Assembly: GCF_052857255.1 (NCBI RefSeq)
Contig: NC_135506.1
Span: forward strand, 75,095,056 to 75,159,055
Direction of reading: 5' to 3'
DNA from: Amblyomma americanum
Lineage: Eukaryota > Arthropoda > Arachnida > Ixodida > Ixodidae
Length of the DNA: 64,000 nucleotides
Shown: in pieces, positions 1 to 11,396 of the stretch
Layout: every line of letters starts with the position of its first letter
Position numbering within the stretch: the first letter of the stretch is position 1
The notes under the pieces: model-generated
What the model saw: only the letters and a program-made list of their open reading frames with translations
What the model was told of the DNA's origin: nothing
Database searches by the model: none
Translations under genes and position numbers: made by a program

Positions 1-23
1 ATTAAAGACTTTAGTCTTAAAAT

Positions 24-405
24 GGGCCGTTTACGTGCCCTTGTCACATCATCCTAGGTCATCTGACGTTGGGGCGTCATCACAGTTTGCCCACTGGATG
101 GTGAGCGGACTGCGCCACGTGGTTGGTAGCAGTAAAATTAATTATTGTTCGAGAGAGGTTACTCAGGGAGAGAAATCTGGGTCTCACAATTTTCACCGAT
201 GGCAGCCCCTGACATCGCAGAGCAGTGGCACAACGCTTAACCGCTGAACCGCTGCTCCAGCAGTGGTAAGACGCTCCCAAGGACCTATGAATGTTAACTA
301 GATAATGAAAATGTCCGCATATATGAGCATGAACCCATTAAAACTCTCTCGTCACACCCTTAAGACGGAGCTTCAGTGTCTCCTCCAATATTTTTTTTTT
401 TCAAG
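24..405 (+). repeat. Dispersed repeat family, copy 1 of 3
   Basis: This block aligns by eye with 41902-42245 and partly with 45305-45650. The head has GGCGTCATCACA, then CCCACTGGATGGTGAGC, as in copy 2 (GGCGTCATCACA, CCCACCAGATTGTGAGC). The middle has a short self-complementary box, GCAGTGGCACAACGCTTAAC followed by CGCTGAACCGCTGC. The tail has CCTATGAATGT and CTTAAGACGGAGCTTCAGTGTCTCC, matching CTATGAATGT and CTTAAGGCGGAGCGTAAGTGTCTCC in copy 2. No protein is recognisable. Read in reverse, the middle box resembles a pol III A box (GTGGTGCAGCGGTTA in copy 3), so tRNA ancestry is possible but unproven. Ends are approximate. Confidence 0.6.
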
Positions 406-1937
406 TTCTACCCGTCTTCTCCAATTTAAGTATGAAACGTGCCATCTCTACCAACAATGTTTGCGCAGAGTATTTTCAGCTTTTGCTCTCAAAGCGCTGA
501 TGATGTCGGAGAGGCTTCAGGTTATAAACTTACGTTTCTTTGCTGAGCGTAACAAAACCTTTTTAAATCAATGCTGAAGAAGTAACAAAAGAGCCAACAC
601 ACGAATGGAATTTTACAAGTAAGATAGAGAATTCGTGCAGCTCCTAGATAGATTCAATAAGATCGCTGCTAAAATTTTTTGCAAGCAAAGAAAAAAAACT
701 TGCATGTCAATCAACGATGAAGGCACCTAAGATAATCACGTTTCTCCAATGGTCGGAAAACACTCGGGACAAAAAGATCCTCCTGACAAGTAGAGATAAG
801 CAAAAGGTAAATTTCAAGCTCCTTTGCACCTGCAAGCGCAACTGTATCCTTTTTTTTCTCGTTTCGTGCTTACCTCGCTTAGAGATTAATTACCCACGAT
901 TATTTTTGTAAAATTTTAGAAAGGCGCTAGGTCTTTGGTCATTTATTCGCGCTGTCTTATTTACAAGCCTAGAAAGAAAGAAATAACTCAATACAAAATC
1001 GCGGTAGTTGCTCAGTTTGAGAAGGAATGAATTTTTTGATCTTCATTGTTGGGGCCGTTTATTGCAAACCACTCACAAATAGTACTTGGTTTCATTCATT
1101 CTTGCGGAGGATCTGGGGTCGTGTGCACCGAGCCGCTGACTACGTCATAATGTTGGGTGCTTTGGCGTGTGCATGGACGGTGACCGAACATGAGGACGAT
1201 CAGTCCAATCGTCCAGTCCCTGTAAACAAGAACAAAGACGACTGCCAGTAGTGGCCAGTAGTTATGTGAAAGAACCTCTGCCAATGCGGTTCCTCGACTC
1301 CTGCTGTGTCAACCACTGTGAGTGGTACAAACTTACATAAAACAAAGAAACAAAAATAAAAAAGAAACATGTTAACGAGCGATACAACTCACAACGAGCA
1401 AGAAAACACACGAAAGCAAAGAAAAAACGTACAGTGTAGGTGCTTTGTGCAATGATAACAAAGTTATGAGATTGGCGACGATAAAAAGAAAGATAAACTT
1501 ATTACCTTCCTCTCTTGTGCCAAAGAGACAAGAATAAAGTGTGGCCCGAGGTATAGCTATAACTGGAGCCGTAGCTAGCGGTGACACGGAGACGCTTTTT
1601 CGTATTTCGTTTTACCGCACCTCAAGGCGCCTTCACTTCGCGATGAGCAACGTCTCATTTGAGCATCTTGAGAGACTAACGAGTTCCGACGACTTCATCT
1701 TGGCGACACTGTTTTTTTTTTATCTTCCTGTAATTTTTTCTCTTATTTATGTCTCTTTGTGTCTTTATCATTACAGCGTGAAGCGTGTCGGACTCGCTTA
1801 TTTATGCCAGACCTGTTCCGGGATGATTAAAAATTGATTATTCTTTCCGCTTTTCTATGTTTCTTTGCAACTAAAGTATGATTTGACATTTCGTAGTGTG
1901 AAGAATTGCATAAATGCGTTCCTGTCCTGGCGCGAAT
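406..1937. other. Anonymous AT-rich DNA, no gene seen
   Basis: Short open frames only, all under 100 codons and without recognisable domains, plus poly-A and poly-T runs. I see no splice-flanked exon, RNA gene or clear mobile element. Confidence 0.5.
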
Positions 1938-1939
1938 AG

Positions 1940-2083
1940 AATGAATGAATGAATGAATGAATGAATGAATGAATGAATGAATGAATGAATGAATGAATGA
2001 ATGAATGAATGAATGAATGAATGAATGAATGAATGAATGAATGAATGAATGAATGAATGAATGAATGAATGAATGAATGAATG
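1940..2083. repeat. (ATGA)36 tetranucleotide microsatellite
   Basis: An uninterrupted 144-bp tetranucleotide array. On the minus strand it creates a spurious His-Ser-Phe-Ile repeat frame. The perfect periodicity implies recent slippage. Confidence 0.98.
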
Positions 2084-2950
2084 CTTATTCACAGCGGCAG
2101 AAAAGTTTACTGACAAGTGAGCAGATTAAGCGGGAAGCAGTCAAAAACTCAAGCGTAAATTTTAGCTCCCTCCTGCCTCATGCCTTGTGAGCGATACTTA
2201 ATTTTGGCAGACTGCGCTTGCGTTCTAATCCTCGACTTAGAAAGCTCTAGAAATGTAGCCACCCTTAGAGTGACCCACAAAATCGCCTCGGAAGGAAGCA
2301 TTTCATGCCAGAAAAATTAGTGCAAAAAAACGCCCTGCAGAACACCTTATGCGAGAAAACTCACGAACGGTGATTTTCCGATGCGTGAAAAAAAAAACCG
2401 TACTCCTCGTTTCTCTCAGGACTAGTTTTCTGCTCCAGAAAACATATCCCTAATACGTATTATCAAACTGGGGTGAATAAAAATATACTTAATTTATTTA
2501 GCATGAAAGCAAACTAAGCACTTCCTTTCGTAACTTTACTTGCACATTCCGGCCTCGAAGAGGTTCATTGCAATTACTCATTATATGCGCCACTTATGAA
2601 TTTTTAACCTGGCAGGTACTCTGACATAAAATCTTGTGTACACAGGGTGAGTGTTGGCAATTTTCACGACATCCACGCCACGCTGCGGCGACGACGTGAA
2701 CTAGTGCGAGAAGGATCGGCGCGATCAGAAGCGCTTCTTTTACTGCATTGCCTCAGGTGTTCGCCAGGACATTCGGACTCTATTTTCAAAGCTGTGCTGC
2801 AAAAATATATCTTAAGAATGCTACTATGCGGGTACTTGCACGCTAACGAGTTTGAACGACCGCGACTTTTCTGGTCCCAAAAATACCGAGGGAGCATGGG
2901 AACAGTACATTTCAAGGATCTATAAAATATATAGGGGCTGGTGCCACACT
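2084..2950. other. Anonymous DNA, no gene seen
   Basis: No domain, RNA gene or repeat recognised. A 92-codon forward frame and an overlapping 83-codon reverse frame (about 2647-2925) oppose each other, which is typical of chance open frames. Confidence 0.45.
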
Positions 2951-3002
2951 ACAGTGGGACGCATGCAAGACGGTGACAGAGCATTTCTTATCAGAAATCG
3001 GG

Positions 3003-3100
3003 AGGAGCAAAACCGCAAAACAGGACGGGGCTGAGACAGGCGACAACATAGGGCGGCAGTTGCCTGCCTCAGTCCGGCCCTGTTTTGCGGTTTTGCTCCT
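3003..3100. mobile_element. Foldback hairpin, probably PLE terminal repeat
   Basis: A 39-bp arm at 3003-3041 is the reverse complement of 3062-3100 with 35 of 39 positions paired, separated by a 20-bp spacer. The arm begins AGGAGCAAAACCGCAAAACA. The weak inverted similarity extends outward (GTGGGAC at 2954-2960 against GTCCCAC at 3107-3113). It lies about 230 bp upstream of the Penelope-like coding remnant in the same window. PLEs are known to carry terminal repeats that can be inverted, so I infer this is the element's end. The link is positional, not proven. Confidence 0.5.
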
Positions 3101-3329
3101 AAAGATGTCCCACCAACTGGCCTACAACCTAGTCCTTCTCAGTTACTTATCAGGCACCCGGCCTTGAGAATTCCAAAACGATGTTTAGTCTGGAATAGGA
3201 AGGCATATTAAACGCGAGGCGCTGTTTATTAAGAAGCATCACTGAGGATAAAGAATAACCCCAAATTATGCCAGCATCTGTATGCATTACATACAGTTAA
3301 AATTTGTTCTTGTCGAATTTGGCCGCCTT

Positions 3330-4260
3330 TTTACAAGCGCTATTTTGATGATATTTTTGTATTATGGAGAAACGAAAGATAACATCTCCATTTCATTGAC
3401 AGTTTCAACTCCGCACACTAAAACATTAGGTTTGCGCACACCTACATAACAAGTGAAATCAATTCTCTTGATTTTAACTTCCTGATGGACAAGGGGTCAG
3501 TTCGTACGACCATTTATAGAATACCAAACGACTCCCAAAAATATCGACATTTTCAAACCGCCCATCTCCGTCACTGCAAAACCAGCATCTCTTATTCGCA
3601 GGCCCTTCGTTTTAGAAGAATTTGCTCTAACAGCCTAGACTTTCATGACAACTCCAAACACATGAGAAACGTGCTCTTAACACAGCGCTATCCACCTTCC
3701 CTCAATGATGACGCCATAAGCAGAACTTCAAATCTAAACCGTAATCAAATACTCCAGGGGCACCGAAGAGATAACCGAAATGATTACGCTACATATCTTA
3801 ATCTCACATGCAATAGTAACGCACCAAACAAACAGAATTCTTAGTAAGTACTTTATTCTCCTAAACAAAGCCAACGACTATCTAATATATTTACATGTGC
3901 ACCCCGCGTAATTTACAGGCGCGCCAGAAACATTCAGAGTAAACAACACAACACCTCAAGATATGGATGTCGCCCCTGTGGTAAAGGTGGCTTCAAATTT
4001 TGCAAACACATACAGACCACGTGTTTCGCAAAGCGTACGAGGTCAGGTATCCGCATCCAATCAATGACAATTTTGACTTTGACTCCTGAAACATTATTTA
4101 TCTCCTTGAATGCACTCTGTGTAACCGGAAATACATGACAGACCGACACTAAATTCCGCATTCAGTTTAACAATAACCGCGCACACACCAAGTCGCTCCC
4201 AAACCTTCTCTTATCCAAGCATGTAAACTCAGAATGACTAATTTTACCAAATAAAAGTAT
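3330..4260 (+). pseudogene. Penelope-like retroelement, RT/GIY-YIG remnant
   Basis: This is the 3' half of a PLE polyprotein, a reverse transcriptase fused to a GIY-YIG endonuclease. An RT active-site box reads R-Y-F-D-D-I-F-V-L-W at 3338-3367, followed after a stop codon by residues typical of the PLE thumb region (N-I-R-F-A-H-T-Y, then L-D-F-N-F-L-M-D-K). A 119-codon frame (3485-3844) continues with T-T-I-Y-R and H-C-K-T-S-I. A cysteine linker, G-C-R-P-C-G-K…F-C-K-H-I-Q-T-T, starts near 3964. The GIY-YIG core follows as N-I-I-Y-L-L-E-C-T-L-C at 4090-4122. The F-R-I-x-F-N-N-x-R-A-H-T-K-S segment near 4160 is in another frame. In-frame stops and at least two frameshifts show it is dead. The fragment lacks the N-terminal RT fingers. 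Confidence 0.85.
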
Positions 4261-4487
4261 AAATTTCTCAAGAAGGCTTCAAAGACACGCGAGAACGTGA
4301 AAAAAAAGTGATTTCGATTTTATCGCAAAGTTTAATACTACTCAAGAAGTTCTTAACAAAAGGCTTGGTACTCTCTCTTTTATCCGCGTCCTCCGAACAG
4401 AAAAATAATCTTACATTTCTCGTTAATTGGCTAACTTTTTTACACCCTCGTGCAGTATTGATAAACTACCTTTCGAAACCTTGACCG

Positions 4488-4537
4488 TTCTTCTTCTTCT
4501 TCTTCTTCTGCTTCTTCTTCTTCTTCTTCTTCTTCTT

Positions 4538-4568
<31 letters not shown>

Positions 4569-4931
4569 TTAATATTATTATTATTAATATTATTATTATT
4601 ATCCTTCTTATTCTTATTCTTATTCTTCTTCTTATTCTTCTTATTCTTCTTCTTATTATTCTTCTTATTCTTCTTCTTATTCTTCTTCTTATTCTTCTTC
4701 TTATTATTCTTCTTATTCTTCTTCTTATTCTTATTCTTCTTCGTCTTATTCTTCTTCTTATTCTTCTTATTCTTCTTCTTATTCTTCTTATTCTTATTCT
4801 TCTTGTTCTTCTTATTCTTCTTTTTCTTCTTATTCTTATTCTTAATCTTCTTTTTCTTATTCTTATTCTTTTTCTCTTTCTTTTCCTTTTTCTTATTCTT
4901 ATTCTTATTATTCTTATTCTTATTCTTCTTC
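4488..4931. repeat. TTC/TTA imperfect trinucleotide tract
   Basis: A near-pure (TTC)n block of about 80 bp (4488-4566, one TGC interruption) passes into a 360-bp mixture of TTC, TTA and TTTTTC units. One strand is almost pure pyrimidine in the first block. It generates artefact frames: poly-Leu/Ile forward and poly-Lys/Asn reverse. The trinucleotide step explains why these frames stay open. Confidence 0.97.
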
Positions 4932-5179
4932 ACCCCAGGTATATGCACATCGTTCTTCCGTGCTTGTGTTTTCTTCTTTTCTCTTTCTTACGAGAACCTG
5001 AAAGCTTTGTACCCATCCTGGTGTCGCCGTCACTACAGACAGGTATACCCGACGAACTCGGTTCGACGAGCCGCCCAGAGAGAATCAACGTCGGCCGCAG
5101 GGAGGATGCATTGTCAACTGAAATCAAGGCCCCTCGTGTGCTCGTGACAATGTAGCCCATTCCCTAACGTTTCCAACTG

Positions 5180-5655
5180 TCGGCTCAGAGAAATTATTGA
5201 ACCCCCTCCCCCCCCCAAAAAAAAAAGGCGCTTGGTTTTGTATGTTCGTCGCCGCCAGTGTCATTTACAGCAGCGCCACTTTGGCCACGCGTCGACAGCG
5301 GCGCCCATTTTTGTATTTTTGTTTGTTTTGTGTACGCTTGTCGTTGCCACACTGCCCATGTAATCCCGCACCATCTTCCTCCCCATTTCTCTTGTTTCGC
5401 CACCTCTTTTCTTCTCTTTCTCCCCTAGTCTTGTCCCTGTCTGCTCCGCTCACCCCCTTTACTATTTTTTTTTCAACTGTTGCTGCTATTTCAAAGTTAC
5501 CTTCTTTTCGTTCTCCTGTGCAGCTCACAAACTTGAAACCTCAACCTGACGCGATATCACTGCAGTCCTGAAGAAGACCGCACCACGGTGGAAACATGGA
5601 CAATAAATGCGTCCTTTTATAAGTGCCTACTTCACTTAACTTTTTCTTTGCGAAA
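5180..5655 (+). mobile_element. Probable PLE 3' UTR and terminus
   Basis: A pyrimidine-rich stretch (5380-5470) leads to CAGCTCACAAACTTGAAACC, then CCTGAAGAAGACCGC at 5568-5582 and a polyadenylation-like AATAAA at 5601-5606. A 'CTGAAGAAG…GAAAC…AATAAA' terminus after a pyrimidine-rich 3' UTR is what I associate with PLE copies in arthropods, and the preceding coding remnant is in the same orientation. If the two belong together, the TTC tract and the 4932-5180 segment sit inside the element. This is inference from order and memory of the family. Confidence 0.45.
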
Positions 5656-8060
5656 GCCGACGGAACCTACTTTTGTAACCCTGTATATATTTTTTTCTTT
5701 CACAACGGCCTTTTTCAAACACTGCATACAATGATTTAATCCTCGTCTTTCGTTATTTTTTACGGTCTCGAGAAATAGACTGCTTGGTTTATACGAGGCG
5801 GTCAGCATCGCCAAACAAGCGGGAGTTTACCCTTAAATTTTAAAACAAGCGCGATTCTACTGAGGCTGACCCCGGAAGCCATCCTCCGTCACACAGTGCC
5901 ATATTGAACCAATAGAGACGCCTTCCCTAGGTGATGAAAATCTCAACACAGGTTAAAACCAACTCGCCCAACAGTTCGTGCTTTCATGCTTTCAGCGGTG
6001 CACGCAGGTCGATTGCTTTGAAAGCGCGGGAGACGCGCTGAATGTTTCATTTCGTACTCCCACTGCGGGTCTTCCGTAAATTCGATAGCACTCGCACATC
6101 ACACAGTGAGATGTGTTCAGTTGGTAGACATATGCGTTACCGATGTACACATGCTATCAAAATTATAGTGGTCCGTTCACTTCCTGCTTTTCAATCCTGT
6201 GGGAATCTTTTCAATAACGCAGCTGATACATCTAAGCTTCAGAAGGGTAGGGACGGTAGTTCTTCGGACTCTTGAGGGAAGGAACGTTTGGAACTTAAAC
6301 GACAACTGCACCACGTTTTGGGAATGCCACGATATTCTACGATTGAAATCTATAGAGGCTATAGGTAATGTATGCGAAGTGTTTTTGCGCTAGCATTTAA
6401 AATAGTGACGCAATCGACGATTGAAAGTTTGGCTTTTTCTCAAAGCACCTAAGTTGTGCAAAGAAACTTGGTGTGCAGTCACGCAAGGCAACTTTTCAGA
6501 TTCCTACTTTCGTCAACCACATCCTGCCGTGCCTCGTTGGATGCTGCGAAACAACGCTCGGCGGATATTGCCTTCGGGGGAATTAGTTTTCTTCCTTCGA
6601 AGCAAGTCTTTATGCACTGGGAATGCATCGGTACCTTCCATTATGTCATCATGTGTCCCACAGTCCCACAGTTGGCGTTGGGCGCTGCGGAGAAGCTCGA
6701 AAACCATTGCGATTTTAATCGACGACTACGTCACTAATTCAAATGCTAGCCGAGGACTTCGCATGTTATACCTGCAAGTTTCACACATTCGACGCCTTTA
6801 ACCTCGTTGATTTATAAAACCTATGCAGTTGCCCATTAGGACTGGGCAGGTACTTTACGACGGAGATCCGTGAGAGAGTTAAAGTGGATCAGGGAAGGCA
6901 GGGAACTTAACGGGAGGCCTGCTCTGGTTGGATCCCCAGCAGTGGGGAAAAGTGAAGAAGGGGCCTAAAGGCAACGGGTGAGGACTGAGCAGTGGAGATG
7001 CGTATATTTATTACATCGCAAGACTTCCTTCGCGTTAATAGGTTTCTATATCTTGTTTAGCGGTGCTCAGTTCTACTAGGCATTGGCCAGTACAATCATC
7101 TGTCTCCTGCGAGTAACGAATGACACATAACTCTGTGGTCATATTTTGATATATTACTCCTACAAAGCTGCAAAGTCCGGTGGCATGCTGCACGAACATG
7201 TTGACAATGATCGCCTCCTCTTTACACAGGCTGACCATTTGCTCGAACCGACTGGTTCTGGTGGCCTTAGAAGATCAATTGGCCGCACCAAGCATTGAAA
7301 ACTCCGGGGTCCCGCTTCAATGTTCAGCGACATGCTGCATGTTATGGCGACCGCGCAAAGTAGAAACCTTTTGTGCAGGTTTTCTATGCTTGTGGCGGCA
7401 GTATTCGCGTTGAAAAGCGTTTCGAAAACATAGAGGGTCTCAAAGATGCTCTATGGTAGTAGGCGAACAGTGTGAAAGAGAGCTGACGCATCGATAGAAA
7501 ATATCGCTGAGAGACAAATTCAAGCAACCAAAGTACTAGAAAAATAAAATACTGTACGGTTAAGGGGAAGGGGTCAAAAGCGTGGAAGTTCTATTCATTC
7601 TCAAGTAGGAAAACAAGCTGCCCCCGGGCTCGAAGACTCATGGGTTCTCACGTGCTTGACCTGGATCGCATTCGAAAGCTGTCGTCTGCCTTAAAAAACG
7701 TTTTCTTGTGCTCGCTAAAGCCTACTCGTTTTCCTGGAACAAGACCGCCGCCGCTTCGCTGTCGTCTTCTTTCTGGGGTATCGTCGTGAGTGTTATTTTG
7801 ACGTTTCAATGCCTGAGCACTAGCCCTTTCCACAATAGAAGCCGACCCTCGTGTGCTTCATACTTCAAAGGCAAAGATATGTATGCCATGAAAGGCTCGA
7901 TGAGAAAAAAAAGGCGAAGCTACAAATGAAAAAAAGAAAATTCTTTCTTTGAGGAAGATTTGTTTTGAACGCTGAGTCTTCAAAGCTGCTCCAAAATTTC
8001 AAATTCCAGGAATTTTGGCCTATATGCGCGAAAGGAGCAGAGCGACAGGGTGCTGCCAAT
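5656..8060. other. Anonymous DNA, no gene seen
   Basis: A 2.4-kb stretch with overlapping short frames on both strands, the longest 126 codons at 6421-6801. None shows a domain, signal peptide or coherent splice context. No repeat recognised. Confidence 0.45.
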
Positions 8061-8064
8061 ACTC

Positions 8065-8795
8065 TTAAGGCGCATTTATAGTCCGACGTGTTCAGCGCGC
8101 GGGCGCGCGTCGCTCGCAGTCAGTCGCGCTACGTCGGTTTCGCTGCGCCGGCCGAAACGACTTCGGAGCATGCGCAGAACGACCGCCGCCTCGCGCGCAG
8201 ATCGTCGACACGCCGGCAGTTTGAATTCCGTTCGCGCCTTTTTCTGCGTCGCCTCACCCGTTTCGTTCCATCCACTGCATTGCGGCTACTAATGAAACAT
8301 GACTAGGGTGTTATCCGCGCGACAGAAACTTGCTCTCGTGTTACTAGTGCACTACGGGAACGACTCACCCGTAGAGAGACCGGTATTTCGTTTTCTGTTG
8401 CCAAGCCTTCTCTTTGCCCTGGTGGTCTCTGAAATCTAGCCTTTTGGTGTCGTATACACAAGGGTGTTGTTTGATGGATTCGGTAAACCGTTCCACAATA
8501 ATATCCGGCACAATTTCAATATTTGGGCAGCTCCCGCCACTTACGCCACTCGCACTGGCATCCGCCATTTTTCTCCGCGCGATGCATTGGGGGTCGACGC
8601 GGTCGGCGGCGCCGGCGCGCAATTGGAGCAGGAGCCAAATCTGCCCCGGGCCCGTCGGGGCACGCTGGCAGCCGCCGGTTACGTTGGCCGCTGCAGCGCG
8701 TCGAACTTTATATAGATGGAGCGTTTTCACCAACGCAACGCAACGGTGCGCGCGCGCGCTTTCTTGCGTTACGTTGGACTATATTCGCGCCTTTA
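8065..8795. mobile_element. GC-rich non-autonomous element with imperfect TIRs
   Basis: The left terminus at 8065-8088 and the reverse complement of 8772-8795 match at 19 of 24 positions, sharing AAGGCGC and TATAGTCC. Both ends continue inward into CGCGCG-rich sequence. The interior is markedly GC-rich compared with its surroundings and has no transposase-like frame, so a non-autonomous DNA transposon or MITE is the simplest reading. No clear target-site duplication was found. It could also be two unrelated GC-rich repeats facing each other. Confidence 0.45.
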
Positions 8796-8888
8796 GGGGA
8801 TTAGCGACGCATAATGCCGCGCATTTGTCGGGAAATATAAATTTAAAAATGAAGAATTTTCCGACGCAAATATATACATAATTATTTA

Positions 8889-9029
8889 TGCGCATTTCGA
8901 TGCAGTCCAGTGTCCAGGCGCCAGTGTACTGCGAGATGTGAGTGCACATTTAGGAACCACAAGGAGTCGAAATTATTCGGAGCCCTCTACTACGGTGTTC
9001 CTCTTATCTTATTTATTTATTTATTTATT
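8889..9029 (+). mobile_element. Degraded Ruka-type SINE body, forward
   Basis: GCATTTCGATG, GTGTACTGCGAGATGTGAGTGCACATT and GTCGAAATTATTCGGAGCC correspond in order to the body of the better preserved SINEs at 43041 and 36855 (reverse). The tRNA-like head with the A and B boxes is missing. The copy runs into a TTAT repeat and then the compound microsatellite. Confidence 0.65.
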
Positions 9030-9046
9030 GATATATTTATACATAC

Positions 9047-9064
9047 ATAGATAGATAGACAGAT

Positions 9065-9096
<32 letters not shown>

Positions 9097-9116
9097 GCAC
9101 ACGCACACGCACACGC

Positions 9117-9166
<50 letters not shown>

Positions 9167-9198
9167 ACGCACACGCACACGCACACGCACACGCACAC

Positions 9199-9251
<53 letters not shown>

Positions 9252-9520
9252 CATACATACATACATACATACATACATACATACATACATACATACATAC
9301 ATACATACATACATACATACATACATACATACATACATACATACATACATACATACATACATACATACATACATACATACATACATACATACATACATAC
9401 ATACATACATACATACATACATACATACATACATACATACATACATACATACATACATACATACATACATACATACATACATACATACATACATACATAC
9501 ATACATACATACATACATAC
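9047..9520. repeat. Compound microsatellite GATA/CA/CACG/CATA
   Basis: The order is (ATAG)n, (CA)n, a hexanucleotide-like (CACACG)n block, (CA)n again, (CACACG)n, pure (CACG)n from about 9200, then (CATA)n, i.e. ATAC units, from 9252 to 9520. Each block differs from the next by a single base change per unit. All three reverse frames stay open as Met-Tyr-Val-Cys type artefacts. Confidence 0.97.
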
Positions 9521-9700
9521 AGTAGCCCCTCTTGGGGCTATAGCAGGAGTGGAGTTAAAAATTCATAATTGAACGGTAGGGTACAACACACACAAGAAAA
9601 ACTTAATATGTTTTTATATATAAAGCGAAGAATGTGACGGAGAATCTGTAACTAATAAATTGAAGCAATACAAATGCAGACAACACAAAAAAAAACAATG
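9521..9700 (-). mobile_element. Reverse-strand LINE-type 3' end with stem-loop
   Basis: AGCCCCTCTTGGGGCT (9524-9539) is a perfect 6-bp stem with a short loop, directly beside the ATAC microsatellite and followed by ATAGCAGGAGTGGAG. The segment at 16130-16170 has the same layout (AGCCTAGTTAGGCT then CTTACATGAGTGGG) next to an A/T-rich tail. Read on the minus strand both give CCACTC-CTG-stem-loop-CAGTATG-simple repeat, the layout of a LINE 3' terminus whose hairpin is read by its reverse transcriptase. How far the element extends toward 10440 is unclear. Confidence 0.4.
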
Positions 9701-11395
9701 TGGCATGGATAGGTGTTAAAATGAATTCAATGGAAGAGACCGCATTGCTCCAGTAAATAAGTTCGAGTTGTTCAATTGTCTGAGGAAAAAAACTGTTTCA
9801 AACTATGAGTACGTATTATTATTAGTAAATTATTAGTAAATATTTATGAAACCCCCAAAAATACCCCTTTTATTTATTCAAAATTGCGCCTTTTAAAAGG
9901 AAATTTGTGCGACGAGGGCGTGTAAATGAGGAGGAGACAAAAAGCAGGTTATGCGTCATTATGAAAAAGGTAAGCATGCAGTCAAAAAAAAAAAAGATGA
10001 AGCTCCAAAACTGCACATGACGTTAAGTATCATATCAGGTAGAAAACCAGAAAATGTGAGGTTGGGAAGAATATTGCGCAGGAAGAAATTATTCCAGTTA
10101 GTTAAGAAGGTTGTTTGCGAAAGTAGGTAGAAAATTGAAAAACAGGGCGGAATAAACTTAGAAAGTGGGATAAGATGGTTCAATTTTTTTTAATGCGTCT
10201 CTGCAGAGATGTAGACATTTGGCCCGGAGTCAAATGCCCCATTTGTAGCCCTGAGTTAAAACCGGTACACAAGAGAAGAATACCGCCTTTGAAGCGATAT
10301 AATATGCTGCTTGAAAGGATAAAACTCCAGTTCATTCCGCGTGAATATACCAGAGAAGATGGGCGCGAACGGTGGTTGAGATGAAGCCTTCGCGCACAAT
10401 GCATATGCGGGGAAGTCAATTGTCAAGCCTCACACAGCTTCGAAAAACAAATACAAAAGTTTGAATAGTGTGTAAGGTAAGGCAAAGGCCCGTTTAGTGT
10501 AGCTTTTATTAAGACTAATTTTCGGTCAGCCGCAAACGTACCAGCTGTCGCGTTCAAGCACTAGTTTACAGGTTTCCTCACTGCCTAGCTGCCTGTCTTG
10601 TTCAGTGCCCGGACATCTAGCCATTTTCATGTTCCTTGCTGTATTAACGAGACTGCGTACGGCAATGCTGTTTGGTTGTGGTACAACGTAATATCAAGTT
10701 CATTATGAATGTTCGTTTAGAGATAATTTCTTGTACAAAGCGCTGCGTCAAAAACACGTCATGTCGTGAACATATCAACGTATTGAAAGGGAAAAAAATG
10801 TTAATGTCGTGTCGTACTATTCTACACATGGTGGCGGGATTTATTGTGGAAAAAAAAATTTAACCCCACACGCGAATTTTCTCCTTCATACGTTCCTAAT
10901 GGTGCGCACCGCTACAAATTGCGCGTAATATTTACAATCTGGACTGTACTTCTCGTGGAATTAACGGCCTCAGCATCGCGGACGACCTCTTTCGTCGCCG
11001 GAAGTCGATGTGTGGGGGATCTCACTTTTGTCTGTATCTGCATGCGTACAAATCCTCTCACACTGTTTTACCTATAACAGAATATATGAAATTCCACTGA
11101 CTGCGCAATACGAGATGTTGGGTGCGTAATAGAGGGAGGCATGCAAACTCAAACCGAAGGCGCCAGTGAGTCGTACACTATGACCAAATGGCAACAAGGG
11201 GTTTATTGCCAGATCTGTCGTGAGCCCAGCGCAGTACCGAGCGATCCTTTAAATTAAACTGTGTATTCAAAAGAAAAATGGTGGTCGGGGGTTGTAATAC
11301 TTCGACTCTTCATAATAATGCCATGGGTGTCCTTATTCCGTAGCTTCGGATCTATGATCCTACCTTTTGCAGCAGCTACTGCTACTATTATTAAA
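9701..11395. other. Anonymous DNA, possibly LINE 3' UTR in part
   Basis: AT-rich with no recognisable coding domain. The first several hundred bases may belong to the reverse-strand element ending at 9521, but I found no second copy in the window to set the limit. Confidence 0.35.
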
Positions 11396-11396
11396 T

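Noticed and set aside
1871..2116. His-Ser-Phe-Ile repeat protein
   Set aside because: It is the reverse translation of the (ATGA)36 array.
4427..5155. 242-codon poly-Leu/Ile frame resembling a membrane protein
   Set aside because: It is encoded by the TTC/TTA trinucleotide tract; its apparent membrane segments are repeat artefacts.
9017..9518. Three overlapping 160-codon Met-Tyr-Val-Cys frames
   Set aside because: They are produced by the CATA/CA/CACG microsatellite and occur in all three frames of one strand.
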